From: Ryuthela nishihirai
Lineage: Eukaryota > Arthropoda > Arachnida > Araneae > Heptathelidae
Assembly: GCA_038380435.1 (NCBI GenBank)
Contig: JAWZYU010000007.1
Span: 25,089,001-25,153,000, forward strand
Direction of reading: 5' to 3'
DNA: 64,000 bases
Both the position numbers and the translations under genes were made by a program. This document shows positions 19,510 through 31,264 of the stretch, piece by piece (within the stretch, counting starts at the first letter, position 1; every line of letters begins with the position of its first letter). The notes under the pieces are model-generated. The model did no database searches. It was not told where the DNA came from and worked only from the letters and a program-made list of their open reading frames with translations.

Positions 19510-20572
19510 ATAATAAACTACTTGCCAGACATCGCATTAAATAACTTCCACGAGAAACAAAAAGTAACAGAAATAATGAACAAAAATACCAGTGGAGACT
19601 TTTTAACCAACTTTCCAATATGGATATCAACCCTTCCAGTATTATTTAAGAATATTCCTGGAATTCATTCAAAAAATCCCTCAGATAAATCAACGCTTAA
19701 ACTTCTATCAGAAACCCACATAGAACATAACTACAAAAACTACATATAAATTTATACTGATTGATCTCAGAATTTTGAAAAAACAATAACATCTGGGGAA
19801 TTTTACTGTCCAAGAAACAACTTTGAATTCAATTTAAATTTGATTTTCCTACTCCCGTCCTCATTGCTGCTGAATTGACAGCTATCATACTAGCAATAAA
19901 CTGGGCTCTCCAATTCTCCAACAAAAATAGTGTAATCTTGACTGATAGCAAGATCTCTTTAGGTATTTTAAAAGATAATCCATTTAAAAGTAATTATAAT
20001 ACTTTCGTAAATGACACTTACACATTAATGTACAACCATATACAACAACACAACATATTGCATATACAATGGATACCCTCACACATTAATCTAAAATACA
20101 ATGACATTGCAGGCACTTTAGCAAAAAGTGCAAAAAACCTGAACCATTCTATGAATTCCCCATATCATTTTCTCCTACATAAAAACTTAAATAAAAAACA
20201 CATGAACAGTACACTTCAAAATTGGTATTCCACATATGTAAGTCACACACACAGATACTTAATTTCACATAAAATTAATAAATTCAACAATTATGGATTA
20301 CAAAAAAATTAGCATAATATTAAGAATCAAAGCCCAGTCTAGCAATGACAAAAACCATGCTCTTTGAAATGAATAAAATAAATTCACCAAATTGTCTAAA
20401 ATGTAATGAACCACAAACAATAGAACACATAATTTTTCAATGTAAAGAATTTACAGACGAAAGAAATAAATACTTCCAAAAACTCAGAAAACATAAAACT
20501 AATCAATTTAACTTTCAATCAATCCTTGAACCAAAGAAAAAGCACTTAAACCCATATACTATAATCTACTAA
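19510..20572 (+). pseudogene. RNase H and C-terminal part of an I-like LINE ORF2
   Basis: Segments in order: a basic linker (19522-19749), the RNase H start 'IYTD' followed by an in-frame TGA where Gly is usual (about 19754), a frameshift, then 'ELTAIILAINWALQF', 'VILTDSKISLGIL' and 'HIQWIPSHINLKYNDIAGTLAK' (19870-20130). These hold the Asp/Glu metal ligands, except that Asn replaces the usual Gly before 'DIA'. A C-terminal Cys/His module 'CLKCNEPQTIEHIIFQC' (20393-20445) follows. An RNase H domain after the RT is typical of I-clade non-LTR retrotransposons. The RT and endonuclease are absent, so this is a 5'-truncated copy. The A-rich tail region lies at 20590-20670. Confidence 0.85.
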
Positions 20573-20824
20573 TTATTTTTCTAAAGAACATAGACTGTTT
20601 AAATTCCTTATAAAAATTAAAAAAAATAATATAAATATTAATATAAAAATAAAAATAAAAACTATCAAAAGTTCTTGAATGAGTCTTCGCGGAAACGAGA
20701 GTTCTCCTTGAAGGAATATTCAATTGTTGATGTGTGACATGTACGTATGCAATAAACAGTTACATATGAAATGTTATCAGTCGTCCCAAGTTAGAGTTCT
20801 ACCTCTGGAAGAGTTGATATTCCA

Positions 20825-21090
20825 CTAATCCGCACCCTACCCTCACGAGAAAGGGGACATTGATGGACTCGGATAGTGCGTTAAGATGTGGTTCCGTGCA
20901 GAGGAGAGTAATGTCTTATGCACGACAAAGAATAATCTAGATGATGTTCTTCCATCTTCATCCAACAGCTCTCCATTAGAATCTCAACCATACATGAGCA
21001 ATATAAAAAGGTTCTTGCAACCTGGACCTTTTTAGCCCACTGAGTGCAGAAAAGTGACGCACAGAGATAAAACAATATAGCACAATCTTT
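20825..21090 (+). mobile_element. SINE-T, degenerate
   Basis: Aligns loosely with the central and 3' parts of SINE-T: 'gacattgatggactcgga', 'gcgttaag..gtggttccgtgcagaggagag', 'ttagcccactgagtgcagaa' and 'acagagataaaacaat'. The tRNA head is not recognisable. Confidence 0.65.
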
Positions 21091-22262
21091 TTTCACTCAG
21101 CATTTTATTTGTTTATAAAGTGAAAAGAAAAATTCTTAAACCAGAGTATCTTTCTTAGTTTCAGTTCCTGAAGAAGACACTGCCAACAATCCAACAATTC
21201 AACAATTCTGAAAAGCATCCAACAATTCTGAAACGACATATTTCTAGAAAATTCAGGCATTAGTATATAATTTTGAATTTCATTAGTTAAAAAGCGTTCA
21301 CCTTACACTAAAAAAATTCCGACAAAGGTAAATATCTTTTTTTTTAATGACCGAAAGGCAGGTTATGTAGATTTTCTTTCTGCCGATCTTTCTGGATTTA
21401 ACAGGACATAATGCAAATTTCTTGGTGACTTGAATTTTGCATTTTGTTTTCTATGTAATCATCATTTAAACAGAAAACAAAAAGTGAACGAATCGGTAAG
21501 TAAATAAAATTTATCTTTCATTAGTTAATTTAGATTCTTCCCAATTTTTACTCTCCCGTCAGCACTTGTAGATATAAATTACCTCTTTAAACTGCTTACT
21601 TTATAGAATCATTTCTTCATACAATTTCTTTCTAAACGTTCATACGTTATGAGGTTCATCTTTGTTGCAATAATTTCAAACAGCGTTAGAAGCTATCACC
21701 TATTCTCCTTCCTTACAAGAGCAGGATACAGGGTAGAAGACTCATGGAAAATTTCAATTGTAGGAGGAGTAAACAAATAATAAGCCTGTATATTACCCGT
21801 AATATTACTAGAATATTTAAAAAAATCCGCTAGGAATGGAAGATCTAAAATGCAAATTGTAATATTTGACGTAAATAATTTTCGAAAACAAAATTAAAAT
21901 TATTGAGACGCCTTTCTGGTCCATTTCGTATAATTCTGTGACTTACTTTCCTACAGAAAAAATTAATTTTTTTTACTCCCGTGACCACCTGCTATTCTTT
22001 GAATTTTCAGACGTTTTGTTTCACACACTGCATTTTATTATATAAAGCCTCAAAATCGTTAACAAATAGCAAACCAATAGAAAGTAAAAATACAAACTGA
22101 ATATCCTCAAGAATAAAATTTTTCTGGGAATTATACTGATGGCAAATTGCATATTTGAATGAAATATATCTAAATCTTAAATTTCAACATTATCCGTTCA
22201 GTACTGAAAATACCGTAAATGTTCTAATAATACCACGGGCTGCAATTTACAATTTCTTGCTT
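21091..22262. other. AT-rich unassigned region
   Basis: About 1.2 kb with no coding frame beyond a few dozen codons, and no known repeat. A short tandem word 'aacaattctgaaaagcatcc' lies around 21200-21235. Confidence 0.5.
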
Positions 22263-22263
22263 G

Positions 22264-22612
22264 GGTTGAGTTGTTTTACCTCTGAGAGGCACATTTTTTG
22301 CACTCAATGGGCTAAATGGGCAGGCCGCAAAAGGACTACAAGTGTTCAGAGAAGGTTAGGGGAAGGAGATCCACTATTCTTAGGAGACAGTTGGGAGCCT
22401 CCTTTCGAAGTCATCCAGCGTTTTCTTTAATGTGCAAAATATATGGATCTCCTGCATAAGGAACCACGGATTTACGTCCCATCCTAGACGGCGGTTTTTC
22501 GAAGCTCATCAATGTCCCTTTTCTGACCGAGGCAGCGGTGATAAATCTGAACTCTGGAACAAGTGAGATTCGAACCCTGGAACTGCAGACAGCGAGCCCA
22601 TATATCTGAATA
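22264..22612 (-). mobile_element. SINE-T, head truncated
   Basis: Minus-strand copy: the tail 'gttgttttacctctgagagg' is at 22272, the body is well matched, and box B 'gattcgaaccc' lies at 22568-22578. Box A and the acceptor region are missing or decayed past 22600. Confidence 0.85.
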
Positions 22613-23040
22613 TAATAGGGGGCTAAAATAAAATTTTATAAAGAACCTGTTTTGGATTTAGAAGCAGGTGAACAAGTTTAAGATTTCGTATAAGACGACC
22701 AGATTTCTTTTTTTTTGGAGGGGAAAGGGTGTTCCCCTGGTCCCCTGGGTACGTCCCTGATTCTTATCTCACTATAACTAGTATTTCGAATTGTTTTTTT
22801 TTTTTTGTTGGTTTTTTTCGGTTTATGCGAAGTGCCACGATTATTTGATTACTGCATCATAGTAGTATACCTAAAGTTTCTTTAATTTATGATAAATTAA
22901 TATTAAAATGAATAGTATACATCAGATTAAATTTTTGACTGATTATTTTTCACTACTACAAGTCAATAATTTTGAGCGAAATTAGATAAATTGAACTGTA
23001 TGTTTTACAATATTGTTTTGTTCTTTTATTTATTTATATA
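22613..23040. other. AT-rich spacer with T-run
   Basis: A long T-run lies at 22794-22807. Nothing coding. Confidence 0.5.
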
Positions 23041-23199
23041 TATTGCTCACAAAAATTAGGGGATATTTCAAAATGAATATGAAGCGATAAAAAAAGAAGC
23101 ATTTGAATTTTTTTTTATTAAACAAGACCATCAGAAAAGCAAACGACAAGTCAAAGAAAGTTGTTCGATTATGCAAATGAGATGCAAAGTCAATTGTCG

Positions 23200-23482
23200 T
23201 GATTGAGTAGCAAGTGACATATTGGTGGGTGTGAATAGAAGCATGTCAAACTGGACGAGAGTGCCACTCATTGACTGTTCAGTAGGGTGTGTGGTCACCC
23301 AAGACTGCCAAAACACATTGACAGCGATGGGGCATGGACAGGATCAGAATGTCCAGCAGTTCTTGTGGGATCCTCTGCCACTCTTGCTCCAGGGCAACTT
23401 CCAGCTCAAGAAGTGTTGTGGGAGACATTGCACGGTTTGCCAGACGTCTTCCCAGTGCATCCCAAGCATGTTCAATGATTTA
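23200..23482 (-). pseudogene. Tc1-like transposase, C-terminal part
   Basis: The minus strand translates as 'IEHAWDALGRRLANR' then 'LLELEVALEQEWQRIPQELL' then 'MPHRCQCVLAVLGDHTPY' and stop, the standard C-terminus of a Tc1-like transposase including the residues after the third catalytic acidic residue. Its N-terminal side is interrupted at about 23483 by the LINE. The other part is at 25530-25975. Confidence 0.85.
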
Positions 23483-23483
23483 A

Positions 23484-25528
23484 TTTACTGATGTAGTAAA
23501 ATTAATTAATGACTTTAATTATCATTTCATTCATATTAATAATTTTAATAATGACACAACTATTAACTTTCATAATTATCCCTCTGTCTTAAATAACGAA
23601 AATTCCATGTTTTTAAAAATCACAGATTAAGCTGAATTGAATAATATTATAAACAATTTAGATGAAAATAAGGCTTATGGATTTGATAATATAAGTCCAA
23701 AAATATTAAAATCATTAATAAATACCATGCAACATTTTTAACACAAATCATAAATATATCGTTTAATTTTGGCATTTTTATAAACCAATTGAAAACTGCT
23801 ATTGTAAAGCCTACATACAAAAAAGGAGATAAAATATTTTAAATAATTATAGACCAATCTATGTATTACCTATTTTTTCAAAAGTTATCGAAACAATAAT
23901 GAAAAATAGACTTATAAAATTTTTGAATAATTCATCATTTTTTTTATAAATCGCAATTTGGGTTTAGAGAACATAAGAGTACAGATAATGCAGTACTGGA
24001 AACGACCAATACTGTTTTACATGGTATAAATAATTCTCAAAAAACTATGGTAATTTTTTTGACATTCAAAAGCATTTGATACTGTAAATCATGATACCTT
24101 ATTGCAGAACTTAATTACATTGGTGTTAGAGGAAATACGCTAAAATGGTTTAAGTCATATATTACAGATAGAAAACAAATTGTAGACATAAAAAGTATAA
24201 AAAGTTCACCCTTATTGCCTACTAAAGGAGTGCCTCGAGGCTCAGTTTTAGGACCTATTTTATTCCTGATTTATTTCAATGATTTCTTTTTTAATAACTT
24301 AAAAGGATATCCTATATCCTATGCTGATGATACTGCTATAGTATATAGAAGTAATAATTCTGAAGAATTGAAATCGACTATATCTCATGATTTAAAAAAA
24401 AAATCAGTTATGGTTTCATCAAAATCATCTTACATTAAATATCGGAAAATCGTATTCAATGTATTTCAGTCTCACTAACAAGAGTTATCTCAAAGATAAA
24501 ATCATATATCATAGATTTACTTCTGATAATAATATTGTATGTACATGTGCAGAAATTAAACAAATTAAAACATACAAATATTTGGGGATTACTATTGATA
24601 ATAATTTGAAGTGGAATAGTCATACAAATATAATTGCAAAACGTTTAAAATATTTCCTAATTAAAATATATCATCTAAAGAAAATTGTAGGTACTTCCTT
24701 TCTAATAACTCTTTATTATTCATGGATTCAATCTACTTTACAATACTGTTTAATTAGTTGGGGAAGAACATATCTTAATTCTTTAAATAAATTAATAACA
24801 TTACAAAACAGAATTCTGAAGGTTATTATGAATAACAAAATTACGATTTTAAAAAATATGATTATTGAAAATGAAATTTTGAATTTAGGACAATTATATA
24901 TTTATAAAATTATTATGTTTGTGTTTAAAAACCCAGATTTCTTAAAATTACAACATATAAAAATAAATCTTAGAAATAAAGAACTTTATTATGTACCTTT
25001 TTCAAGAAAAGAAATTATCCATAAACATTTCATGATTCTAGCTTCACAAAATTTAAAAAAATTACCGAAAAATATAAGGGAAGAAAGAAATAAAAATATA
25101 TTTAAAATAAAAATTAAGCGAAGATTATTGCATATACACAATATTGAGTCTTTATTTCATTGTTAAGTTACTTACCACATTTCATGTCATTAATGAATAA
25201 ATCAAAAATTATTAACTTTTCCACTCTTAAACCTTTAATTCTGTATTATAAATGCATATAGTTAATAACTAATAATTTAATTTGACAACCTGTAAGAGCA
25301 TAAAGCTCATTGGTTGTTCTTATATGGCTTCTATTTTATTGCATTTCTTTTCACAATAAACATTTTACATTACATGGATTTATTTATATCAGTTCAATTG
25401 TTCATACCGAATTGTGATTTTATTTTAACTCATTATGTTGTTATGTTGTATAAACATTATTTATTTATTATTAAGTGTATTATATGTTTATATAGTCAAT
25501 AAACATTATTATTATTATTTATTAAACA
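23484..25528 (+). mobile_element. 5'-truncated non-LTR retrotransposon inserted in a Tc1 transposase gene
   Basis: The plus-strand RT-bearing element interrupts the Tc1 reading frame within its conserved 'SPDLNPIEH' block. Its 3' end is a short simple repeat, 'aataaacattattattatta', at about 25498-25520. There is no endonuclease domain, as expected for a 5' truncation. Confidence 0.85.
23640..25166 (+). pseudogene. LINE reverse transcriptase, broken
   Basis: RT blocks in order: 'LDENKAYGFDNISPKILK' (about 23660), 'FKSYRNNNEK' region (23875), 'KAFDTVNHDTLL' (24070), 'GVPRGSVLGPILFLIYFND' (24225), 'SYADDTAIVY' with the YADD catalytic motif (about 24320), then 'YKYLGITIDNNLKWNSH' and the thumb region to the stop at 25166. 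Several frameshifts fall before 24215 and one near 24460. The combination of 'GSVLGP', 'YADD' and 'YLGITID' is typical of CR1/Jockey-type LINEs. AT-rich codon use sets it apart from the GC-richer Jockey copy at 58 kb. Confidence 0.85.
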
Positions 25529-25529
25529 T

Positions 25530-25975
25530 TCAGGTCTGGAGAACGTCCATGCGTACGATTCCTACCTCCTGAAGCATGTTGTTGACGAGATGCGCACGGT
25601 GGGGCCTTGAATTATCGTCCATGAAAAGAAAGTTGTTTCCAACTGCTCCAGCATAGGGTACCACTATAGGGTGCAGGACCTCATCTCGATATCTGACAGC
25701 AGTCAGAGATCCGTTTCTGATGACGTGGAGGTCGGTACGACCACCATTGCTGATGCCAGCCCACACCATGATTCCACCACCACCGAAGGAGTCCCTTTCT
25801 CGCATGAAAAGTGGATCCTCCCGTGTTCCTCGTTCACACCAGATCAGGACACGATGATTGTCAGGCTGCAGACTGAACCATGACATATCAGAGAAGAAGA
25901 TCGTTGACCACTCATCACGGGTCTAATGACGATGCTCATCAGCCCACCTTCTACGAGTTCTACGGTGTTCAGCAG
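25530..25975 (-). pseudogene. Tc1-like transposase, central part
   Basis: The minus strand reads 'IPLSAEHRRTRRRWADEHR', an in-frame stop near 25925, 'DEWSTIFFSDMSWFSLQPDN', 'DSFGGGGIMVWAGISNGGRT' and 'FLFMDDNSRPHRAHLV' (second catalytic Asp). It then breaks at the 'RMD...SPDLN' block, where one frameshift precedes the LINE junction. The first catalytic Asp is in 'FSDMS'. The N-terminal ~120 residues are missing because the hAT element starts at 25986. Confidence 0.85.
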
Positions 25976-26216
25976 ATAAAGGAATCAGGGCCGTGCGGTA
26001 GATTTTCTCATTATGATGCAAGTCTTCGAAATGCCGCCCCTTAAAGGTTTTTTCTTTAAAATAACCTTCGATTGTGATTTAAAAAAAAACTGCACAAAAT
26101 GTACGAATACTATTTTTAATTTGAAAATATAAACTACTTTAAAAAATGATATCAACTACAACAATCTACTGGAGTTTTAACCTTCTAACTTTAGCAAATT
26201 CGTTAATTAGGGATGT

Positions 26217-26732
26217 CTAGTCTAGAGTGGCAGCCAATGTAGATTCAATAGAAATTAATGACAGATTTCTAAGTTTTGTTTGGCTTATTGGACTTTTTAA
26301 GTAGTGTTTTATTAATTTTAATTTGGAATAACTTCTTTCCCCACTAGCTACAGAGACAGGGAGTGTTAATAAAATTCTCAGAGCTACAACAGTATTCGGA
26401 TACAAAGTAATTAAGTTATTTTGGCACAAATAATTTAAAACATCCAAAGGTTTCATAGAATATGGTAGCATTCGGGATACATCACGTAATTCTTCTTGAA
26501 GATCATTTGCATTTATATCTGATTCATTTTCGACCGAAAGTATTGACTGGAGACTGGTACAATAATTTTCTAGCATTTTGTCATCTATATCATTGAGTTT
26601 TAAAATGTCATATAAAAACTGAAAATTTTTGCTATGGGTTTCCAGAAGCGTGAATCGTTCATTCAGAGAATTAAGGCTAATGTCCAGAATATAATTGAAA
26701 AAGTTTATTACAAATTTATTCTCCTCTGTTAA
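26217..26732 (-). pseudogene. hAT transposase, C-terminal dimerisation domain
   Basis: The open frame carries the hATC signature 'LPVSVASGERSYSKLKLIK' followed by 'LRNLSLISIE' near its end, stop at 26217. The reading frame continues upstream across the MITE at 26733-27260: with the MITE and one TTAA set aside, codons on the two sides are in phase. This part follows the central domain at 27265-27990. It is about 170 codons. Confidence 0.85.
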
Positions 26733-27260
26733 CCCTTTCACGACTAAGGGAAACATTTTTCCCATTTTAAAATTGGTGATTGTCGTATTTAATTATAACC
26801 TTATCTGCATTTTTTATACAGAATGTCAAAATAGAACGTATGCCGAACGCAATTACGTAAACGGGAACGTTTAGAAAACAAAAACAGAACTGTCAGGACG
26901 CATAATATATGTACTATGTGCAATGTCCATCTTTGCCTCACTACCAAAAGAAATTGCTTCGCAGAATATCATAATTATCACATCATTTTGTATAGTAATT
27001 TTATTTCATAATTTTGTATTATTTTAGTTAACATTTTGTTCTAATAAACCAATAAATAAAAGACATTGCATAATAAGCCTATCTATAATTTGTGTTACCT
27101 TTATAGTCCATTGGGAAAAATATTTCCCATAAAATTCCAAAAAAACTACACATTGTTATGCATTTTTCTTATGATTTTTATTTATTTTACGTCTAAACAA
27201 ACTAAAATAAACAGTTACATATTAATATTTACTCTTAAAAACCTTATGGTCCTGAAAGGG
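26733..27260. mobile_element. piggyBac-type MITE in the hAT transposase gene
   Basis: Both ends abut TTAA (26729-26732, 27261-27264). The termini are CCCTTTCACGAC at the left and CCTGAAAGGG at the right, an imperfect inverted repeat. TTAA duplication and CCC/GGG ends are the hallmark of piggyBac elements. The interior has no transposase. A second copy, very similar throughout, is at 48370-48885. Confidence 0.9.
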
Positions 27261-27264
27261 TTAA

Positions 27265-27990
27265 GGGTAGATCGACAGCTTCTTCATAGTCAAATTGATG
27301 CTTGTTCCTTCTGGCTCTAACTTCAGTTTCGGCAGGAAATTCTGCACTGCATTCAAGATTCTCTGCAATCTCATTAGCAGCAATTTTCATCTGATCATAT
27401 CCAGATTGTCTATAACTTTTCACTTTTTGTATGGTTTCTGATAACATCCTTACACAATCTGACAAATTTATAGTTACAGATTGCAATAGCTTCGAGACTG
27501 AATTTATTTCAAATAAAATATCATACCAAAGAATTACACCGCATATAAACTTGTAATTTTTAATATTTTTTGCTAACCCTCTTGCTTTAACTTTAGTTTC
27601 TGATCTCTGTTGATGTCTTCTATTATTTGAAATAATGCATCATAGATTTCGCAAAGTTGAAATCGTAAAGGCTTTAATGCATCTACTGTGCTTGACCACC
27701 TAGTAGCACTCAATGGTTTTAGAGTTAATTGTGAAACATATTTTTTTAGCACTTCCCAACGCTTTGTAGAACCAGAAAAAAAAGTGTAAAGTTCTTGAAC
27801 AATAGAAAAAAAAGTTGTTTCTGTAGAAGTAGACGTTGCATCATTCACAACTAGGTTTAAAGAATGACATGCGCAGGGCACATAAAACGCCCTTGGATAT
27901 TTTTCAAGAATTCTATTTTGTACACCCTTTCTTACTTCTTTCATATTAGCTCCGTTGTCATAGCCTTGTATTTTGCTGCCGTTGTATTAG
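27265..27990 (-). pseudogene. hAT transposase, catalytic-core part
   Basis: From the upstream side: 'GYDNGANMKEVRKGVQNRI', 'PCACHSLNLVVND', 'TRWSSTVDALKPLRFQL' (27944-27573), one frameshift near 27590, then 'GVILWYDILFEINSVSKLLQ' and 'NEIAENLECSAEF' to the MITE. These blocks are typical of the hAT group that resembles ZMYM/'zinc finger MYM-type 1-like' proteins. The N-terminal zinc finger and first catalytic Asp region are not found between 27990 and 28997, where a short duplication of 'attagctccgttgtc' is seen, so an internal deletion is likely. Confidence 0.85.
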
Positions 27991-28997
27991 CTCCGTTGTC
28001 TAAGCCACTTTAACTCAAAACTTAACTTTTCCAAATGTGTCAGAATAAGTTCTGTCAAAAAAAAAGCTAGTAAGATTTGTAGGTAACAGAACATAATAAA
28101 TAGATAATGAATATCTGTCAAATTGACAGCTAGCAGCTGTTTTGACATATGCATTTCTTTAACTTGTTATTGTATTGTCTCCACTTCAACGTATATGAAT
28201 TTGGTAAAAATAGAGCAATAAATAACGAACGCAAAAGTAGGCAAATGCAAATATTTCCTAAGCAACTCACTCTCTATCACACACAGAAAGCAAAAGTAGC
28301 CCAATATTACCTAAATAACTCTCTATCTATCACACAGAGGCAGACGTTCCGCACCTGAGATATACCCAGTCCATGCAAATGCTACTTTTTAATTCGAGTC
28401 CCAATTGTCATAACATAATCATTTTCAATGATAATAAGTAACTACAATTGCTGTAAAAAACAATAATTCTCTTACCTGATCTACTTTTTAAACACAAAAA
28501 CTGAATTAGTATAAATGCACAAATATTATACTGATACAGATATATTACATATCTGATTTACAGATTTAAATACAGCACAGCCGCTTGCCACGTCTCATGA
28601 CAAACTAACATTAAAATCAAATATTGTCAATAATTGTAAGTTCAAAGCAGAACTATCAACGCGTAACACTTGTTGTCTTTTGTGATAATTGCCGCCTCAG
28701 CTTTTAGGAGCGGCCGCTGTCAGATCAAAAGTCTTTCGGCGAGCGCTCGCCAACGATGCACCTGCACCAGAAACCGAGATCAAAGGATACCGAAAGCGCT
28801 TAGGCAGAGGCGTACGATAAATCATAAATCGTATACATCAATATCGGAATAACATAGACCAATATAGAAAAGCGTTGCGTAAAGATTTTTAATTATTGAA
28901 TGGTTCAAATTGTATTTTGATTTCGCTGCTTATGCCGCCCCCTTACGGTGCCGCCTGATGCGGCCGCCTCTCTGTATCATAGCACGGCACGGCCCTG

Positions 28998-29435
28998 ACT
29001 TAACCCCTTTGATATGAGAATGGAATAAATCTTGTCATTTATTTTAAACTAATTTGTCAGACTCCCATAGTGATTTCAAAATGCATTTTAATTACTTGCC
29101 AGTGAAAGGAGTTCTTGCACAACTAAATGACTGCTATCCAAAAGAAGGGTGGGTGAGGACATTAGACTGCCGCTGCATTGTCACTTAGCCCTATGAGGTC
29201 CGGAAGCTCGAGTGTTCTGATAGGAGGAGAGCCCTTGAAGGAAAAGAGAGATTAGGCAGGCATCCCTATCGATGCGAAAGAATCAGATTGTCAGCTTTTT
29301 CTACTCTCTGGTAGCTGGTGCACTCATGTCTATTGACTGTCCTTCGCGTGAGAAACATTATATTTATTAGACAGCTGTAGCACAATGTCTAGTCTACCTT
29401 ATTTATCATTTAAAAGGAAGCTTAGTTCACTTGAG
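28998..29435. other. Spacer between hAT and Tc1 elements
   Basis: No coding signal. The stretch 29130-29330 is GC-richer than its flanks and unrecognised. Confidence 0.45.
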
Positions 29436-30631
29436 TGGACAAATTATTACATACACACCATAACAATATGCAAAGTAGAAGTATCACTTCCAGTCACATG
29501 GGATGCTGAAACTGGCAATGCCTATAAATAGAGCAGGTCTCTGTGCATTGGAAACCAGTCACGGAGAAGTAATCATGGGTCAAGGCAGCAACGTAAGTGA
29601 GTTTGACCATGACCAGATAGTAGGTGCGAGGAAGATCAGTTGTTCAATCACTGCAACTGCTGAACTGTTGGATTTCCATGTCAGACCATCACACGTGTAT
29701 ACCAAGACTACGTGAAATGCAGAAAAATTCCAATCAATGGGAGAAATGTGGTCGTAAACATGGAATTGACTGTCGAGGTGGGCATAGATTGTCCCACATC
29801 ATTACAAAAAATCACACAGATACTGTGGAGCAGATAATGTCGGAATTGAATGAGGGCGAATCCACAACCCTGTGCACAAAGACAATCCGTCATACTATGG
29901 AAAAATAGTCTATGGCAGTCAACGTCCACTGTGTCCCTTGTTGACTGCAAGGCACTGAAAGATTAGGCTGCAGTGTGCTAAGGCTTTTAGCAACTGGAAT
30001 GTGGAGGACTGGAAACACGTCATCTAGTCTGACGAATCACGGTTTCAACTCTATCATACTGATGGGAGGGTGCGTGTGTGGCGTAAACCACATGAAGCGA
30101 TGGACCCAGCTTACCAAGTTGGGGTCATACAGGCAGGTGGAGGTGGTGTAACAGTTTGGGGTGCGTTTACATTGTCTTCCTTGGGGCCTCTCGTACCCAT
30201 CGAGATCTCCATCAGTAGCACAAGGTATATAAACATCCTAGCCGACCATCTACACTGTTTGTAACGATTCTCTTTCTGCATCTAATGCCATCTTTCAACA
30301 GGACAACGTCACACTGCATACTTCCTGAGTGGCGACCAATTGGCTCTAGGAGCATTCAAGTGAGTTTACCCCACTCGAATGGCCCCCTTGATCATCGAAC
30401 CTCAATCCCATTGAGAATTTGTGGGACGAATTGGAAAGATCTGTTCGAGTCCGCCAACCCCCACTAGCAACTGTGGCTGCTCTACGATGGGCGATCCTCG
30501 ATTCTTTGGCAGCAATACCACCTTCGTGTTTTCAACACCTCAATGAGTCCTTACCAGATGTCTGGCTGCTGTTGCAGGGGGAAAAGTTGGAGCAGCAGGT
30601 TATTAGGTAGGTGTATATAATAATTTGTCCA
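29436..30631 (+). mobile_element. Tc1-like transposon with terminal inverted repeats
   Basis: The left end 'tggacaaattattacataca' and the right end (opposite strand) 'tggacaaattattatataca' are inverted repeats of about 24 bp. The ~1.2 kb size fits a short Tc1-like element. The TA duplication is not clear because the left flank has changed. Confidence 0.8.
29570..30610 (+). pseudogene. Tc1-like transposase, broken
   Basis: Segments: N-terminal HTH-like 'SEFDHDQIVGARKISCSI' (29590-29660), 'NSNQWEKCGRKHGID' to 'TTLCTKTIRHTM' (29720-29905), the first catalytic Asp in 'SDESRFQLYH' (about 30028), 'VIQAGGGGVTVWGAFTL' (30124-30175), the second Asp block 'FQQDNVTLHT' (about 30293), and 'NLNPIENLWDELERSVRVRQ' with the third acidic residue (about 30400). 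It ends with 'VIR' and a stop at 30610. At least five frameshifts or stops. It is a different Tc1 lineage from 16379-17807 by both sequence and terminal repeats. Confidence 0.85.
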
Positions 30632-31045
30632 TTAAGTTTATATTCAGTATTTGTCCCCAGGATAACTTATGTGATATAATTTCAGGCACGGAAAGGAGGA
30701 GCTTGAACCACAATCTCCAAAGTGTACCTCGTCTTCAGTGGGTGTTCTACGGCAACCATAAATGCTTGGCGAGCCATACAGGATAAACATAACCCAACCC
30801 ATTATGATTACACCTCGGTCAACAGAATGTTACATGTGCCATACTCTGGGAGCGTAAGGCAGTAGCAGCAAGAGTTCCAGAATTGGCATAGACGCCTGCA
30901 ACTTTGCATAGATGCTGGAGTACTTTTGAGGACAGTAAGTCTTTTGAGGTAATTGCAATGGTTTTTGTTCTGCACGTGCATGCCAAGAGCTTTTAGAACG
31001 TCCCATGTAATTGAAAATTTGGAGAAGTTTCGAAAAAATCAGCCG
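30632..31045. other. Unassigned spacer
   Basis: Moderately GC-balanced with no recognised gene. Short frames on the minus strand lead into SINE-S and are by-products of it. Confidence 0.45.
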
Positions 31046-31250
31046 TCCCGTGGCCGAGTGGTTAGCAGGCTTGGCTACTGATCTACGGGATCTGGGTTCG
31101 AGCCCCGGGTAAGGCATGGATGTTCGTGTTGCTTTTCTGCTGAGGTCCTGCCATCCTCTCAGATCTTCTACTCTGGCATATAAACTGACAGACTCCTGTC
31201 AGACCTCTGTGGCAAGCAGCTGTTTGAGGGGGTATTTATTTTTTATTTTT
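31046..31250 (+). mobile_element. SINE-S, complete
   Basis: The head has box A 'tggccgagtggttagc' and box B 'ggttcgagccc' about 30 bp later, as in type II (Ser/Leu-like) tRNAs. A body with 'gctgaggtcctgccatcctc' and 'tgacagactcctgtcagacc' follows, and a tail 'gagggggtatttatt' then T/A simple sequence. Copies: 47658-47858 and 51655-51838 (minus), and a tail at 2233. Confidence 0.9.
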
Positions 31251-31264
31251 ATTCGAAAAAATCG

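Larger units (their letters stand above)
23041..25985 (-). mobile_element. Tc1-like transposon split by a LINE and cut by a hAT element
   Basis: The transposase C-terminus is at 23200-23482 and its central part at 25530-25975, both minus strand. The LINE at 23484-25528 sits between them. The start side is cut where the hAT element begins at 25986, and no N-terminus is found beyond the hAT element. A likely terminal repeat is at 23044 ('ctcacaaaaattaggggata'). Confidence 0.85.
25986..28997 (-). mobile_element. hAT DNA transposon, internally decayed
   Basis: Ends are CAGGGCCGTGCGG at 25986 and, on the opposite strand, CAGGGCCGTGCCG at 28997, inverted repeats of hAT type. The minus strand carries a hAT transposase remnant. 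The octamers outside (AAAGGAAT and ACTTAACC) do not match, so either one flank was rearranged or the ends come from different copies. Confidence 0.8.

Noticed and set aside
27066..27320. Plus-strand protein duplicated at 48691-48969
   Set aside because: A frame through the TTAA MITE; the duplication reflects the MITE copies, not a gene.
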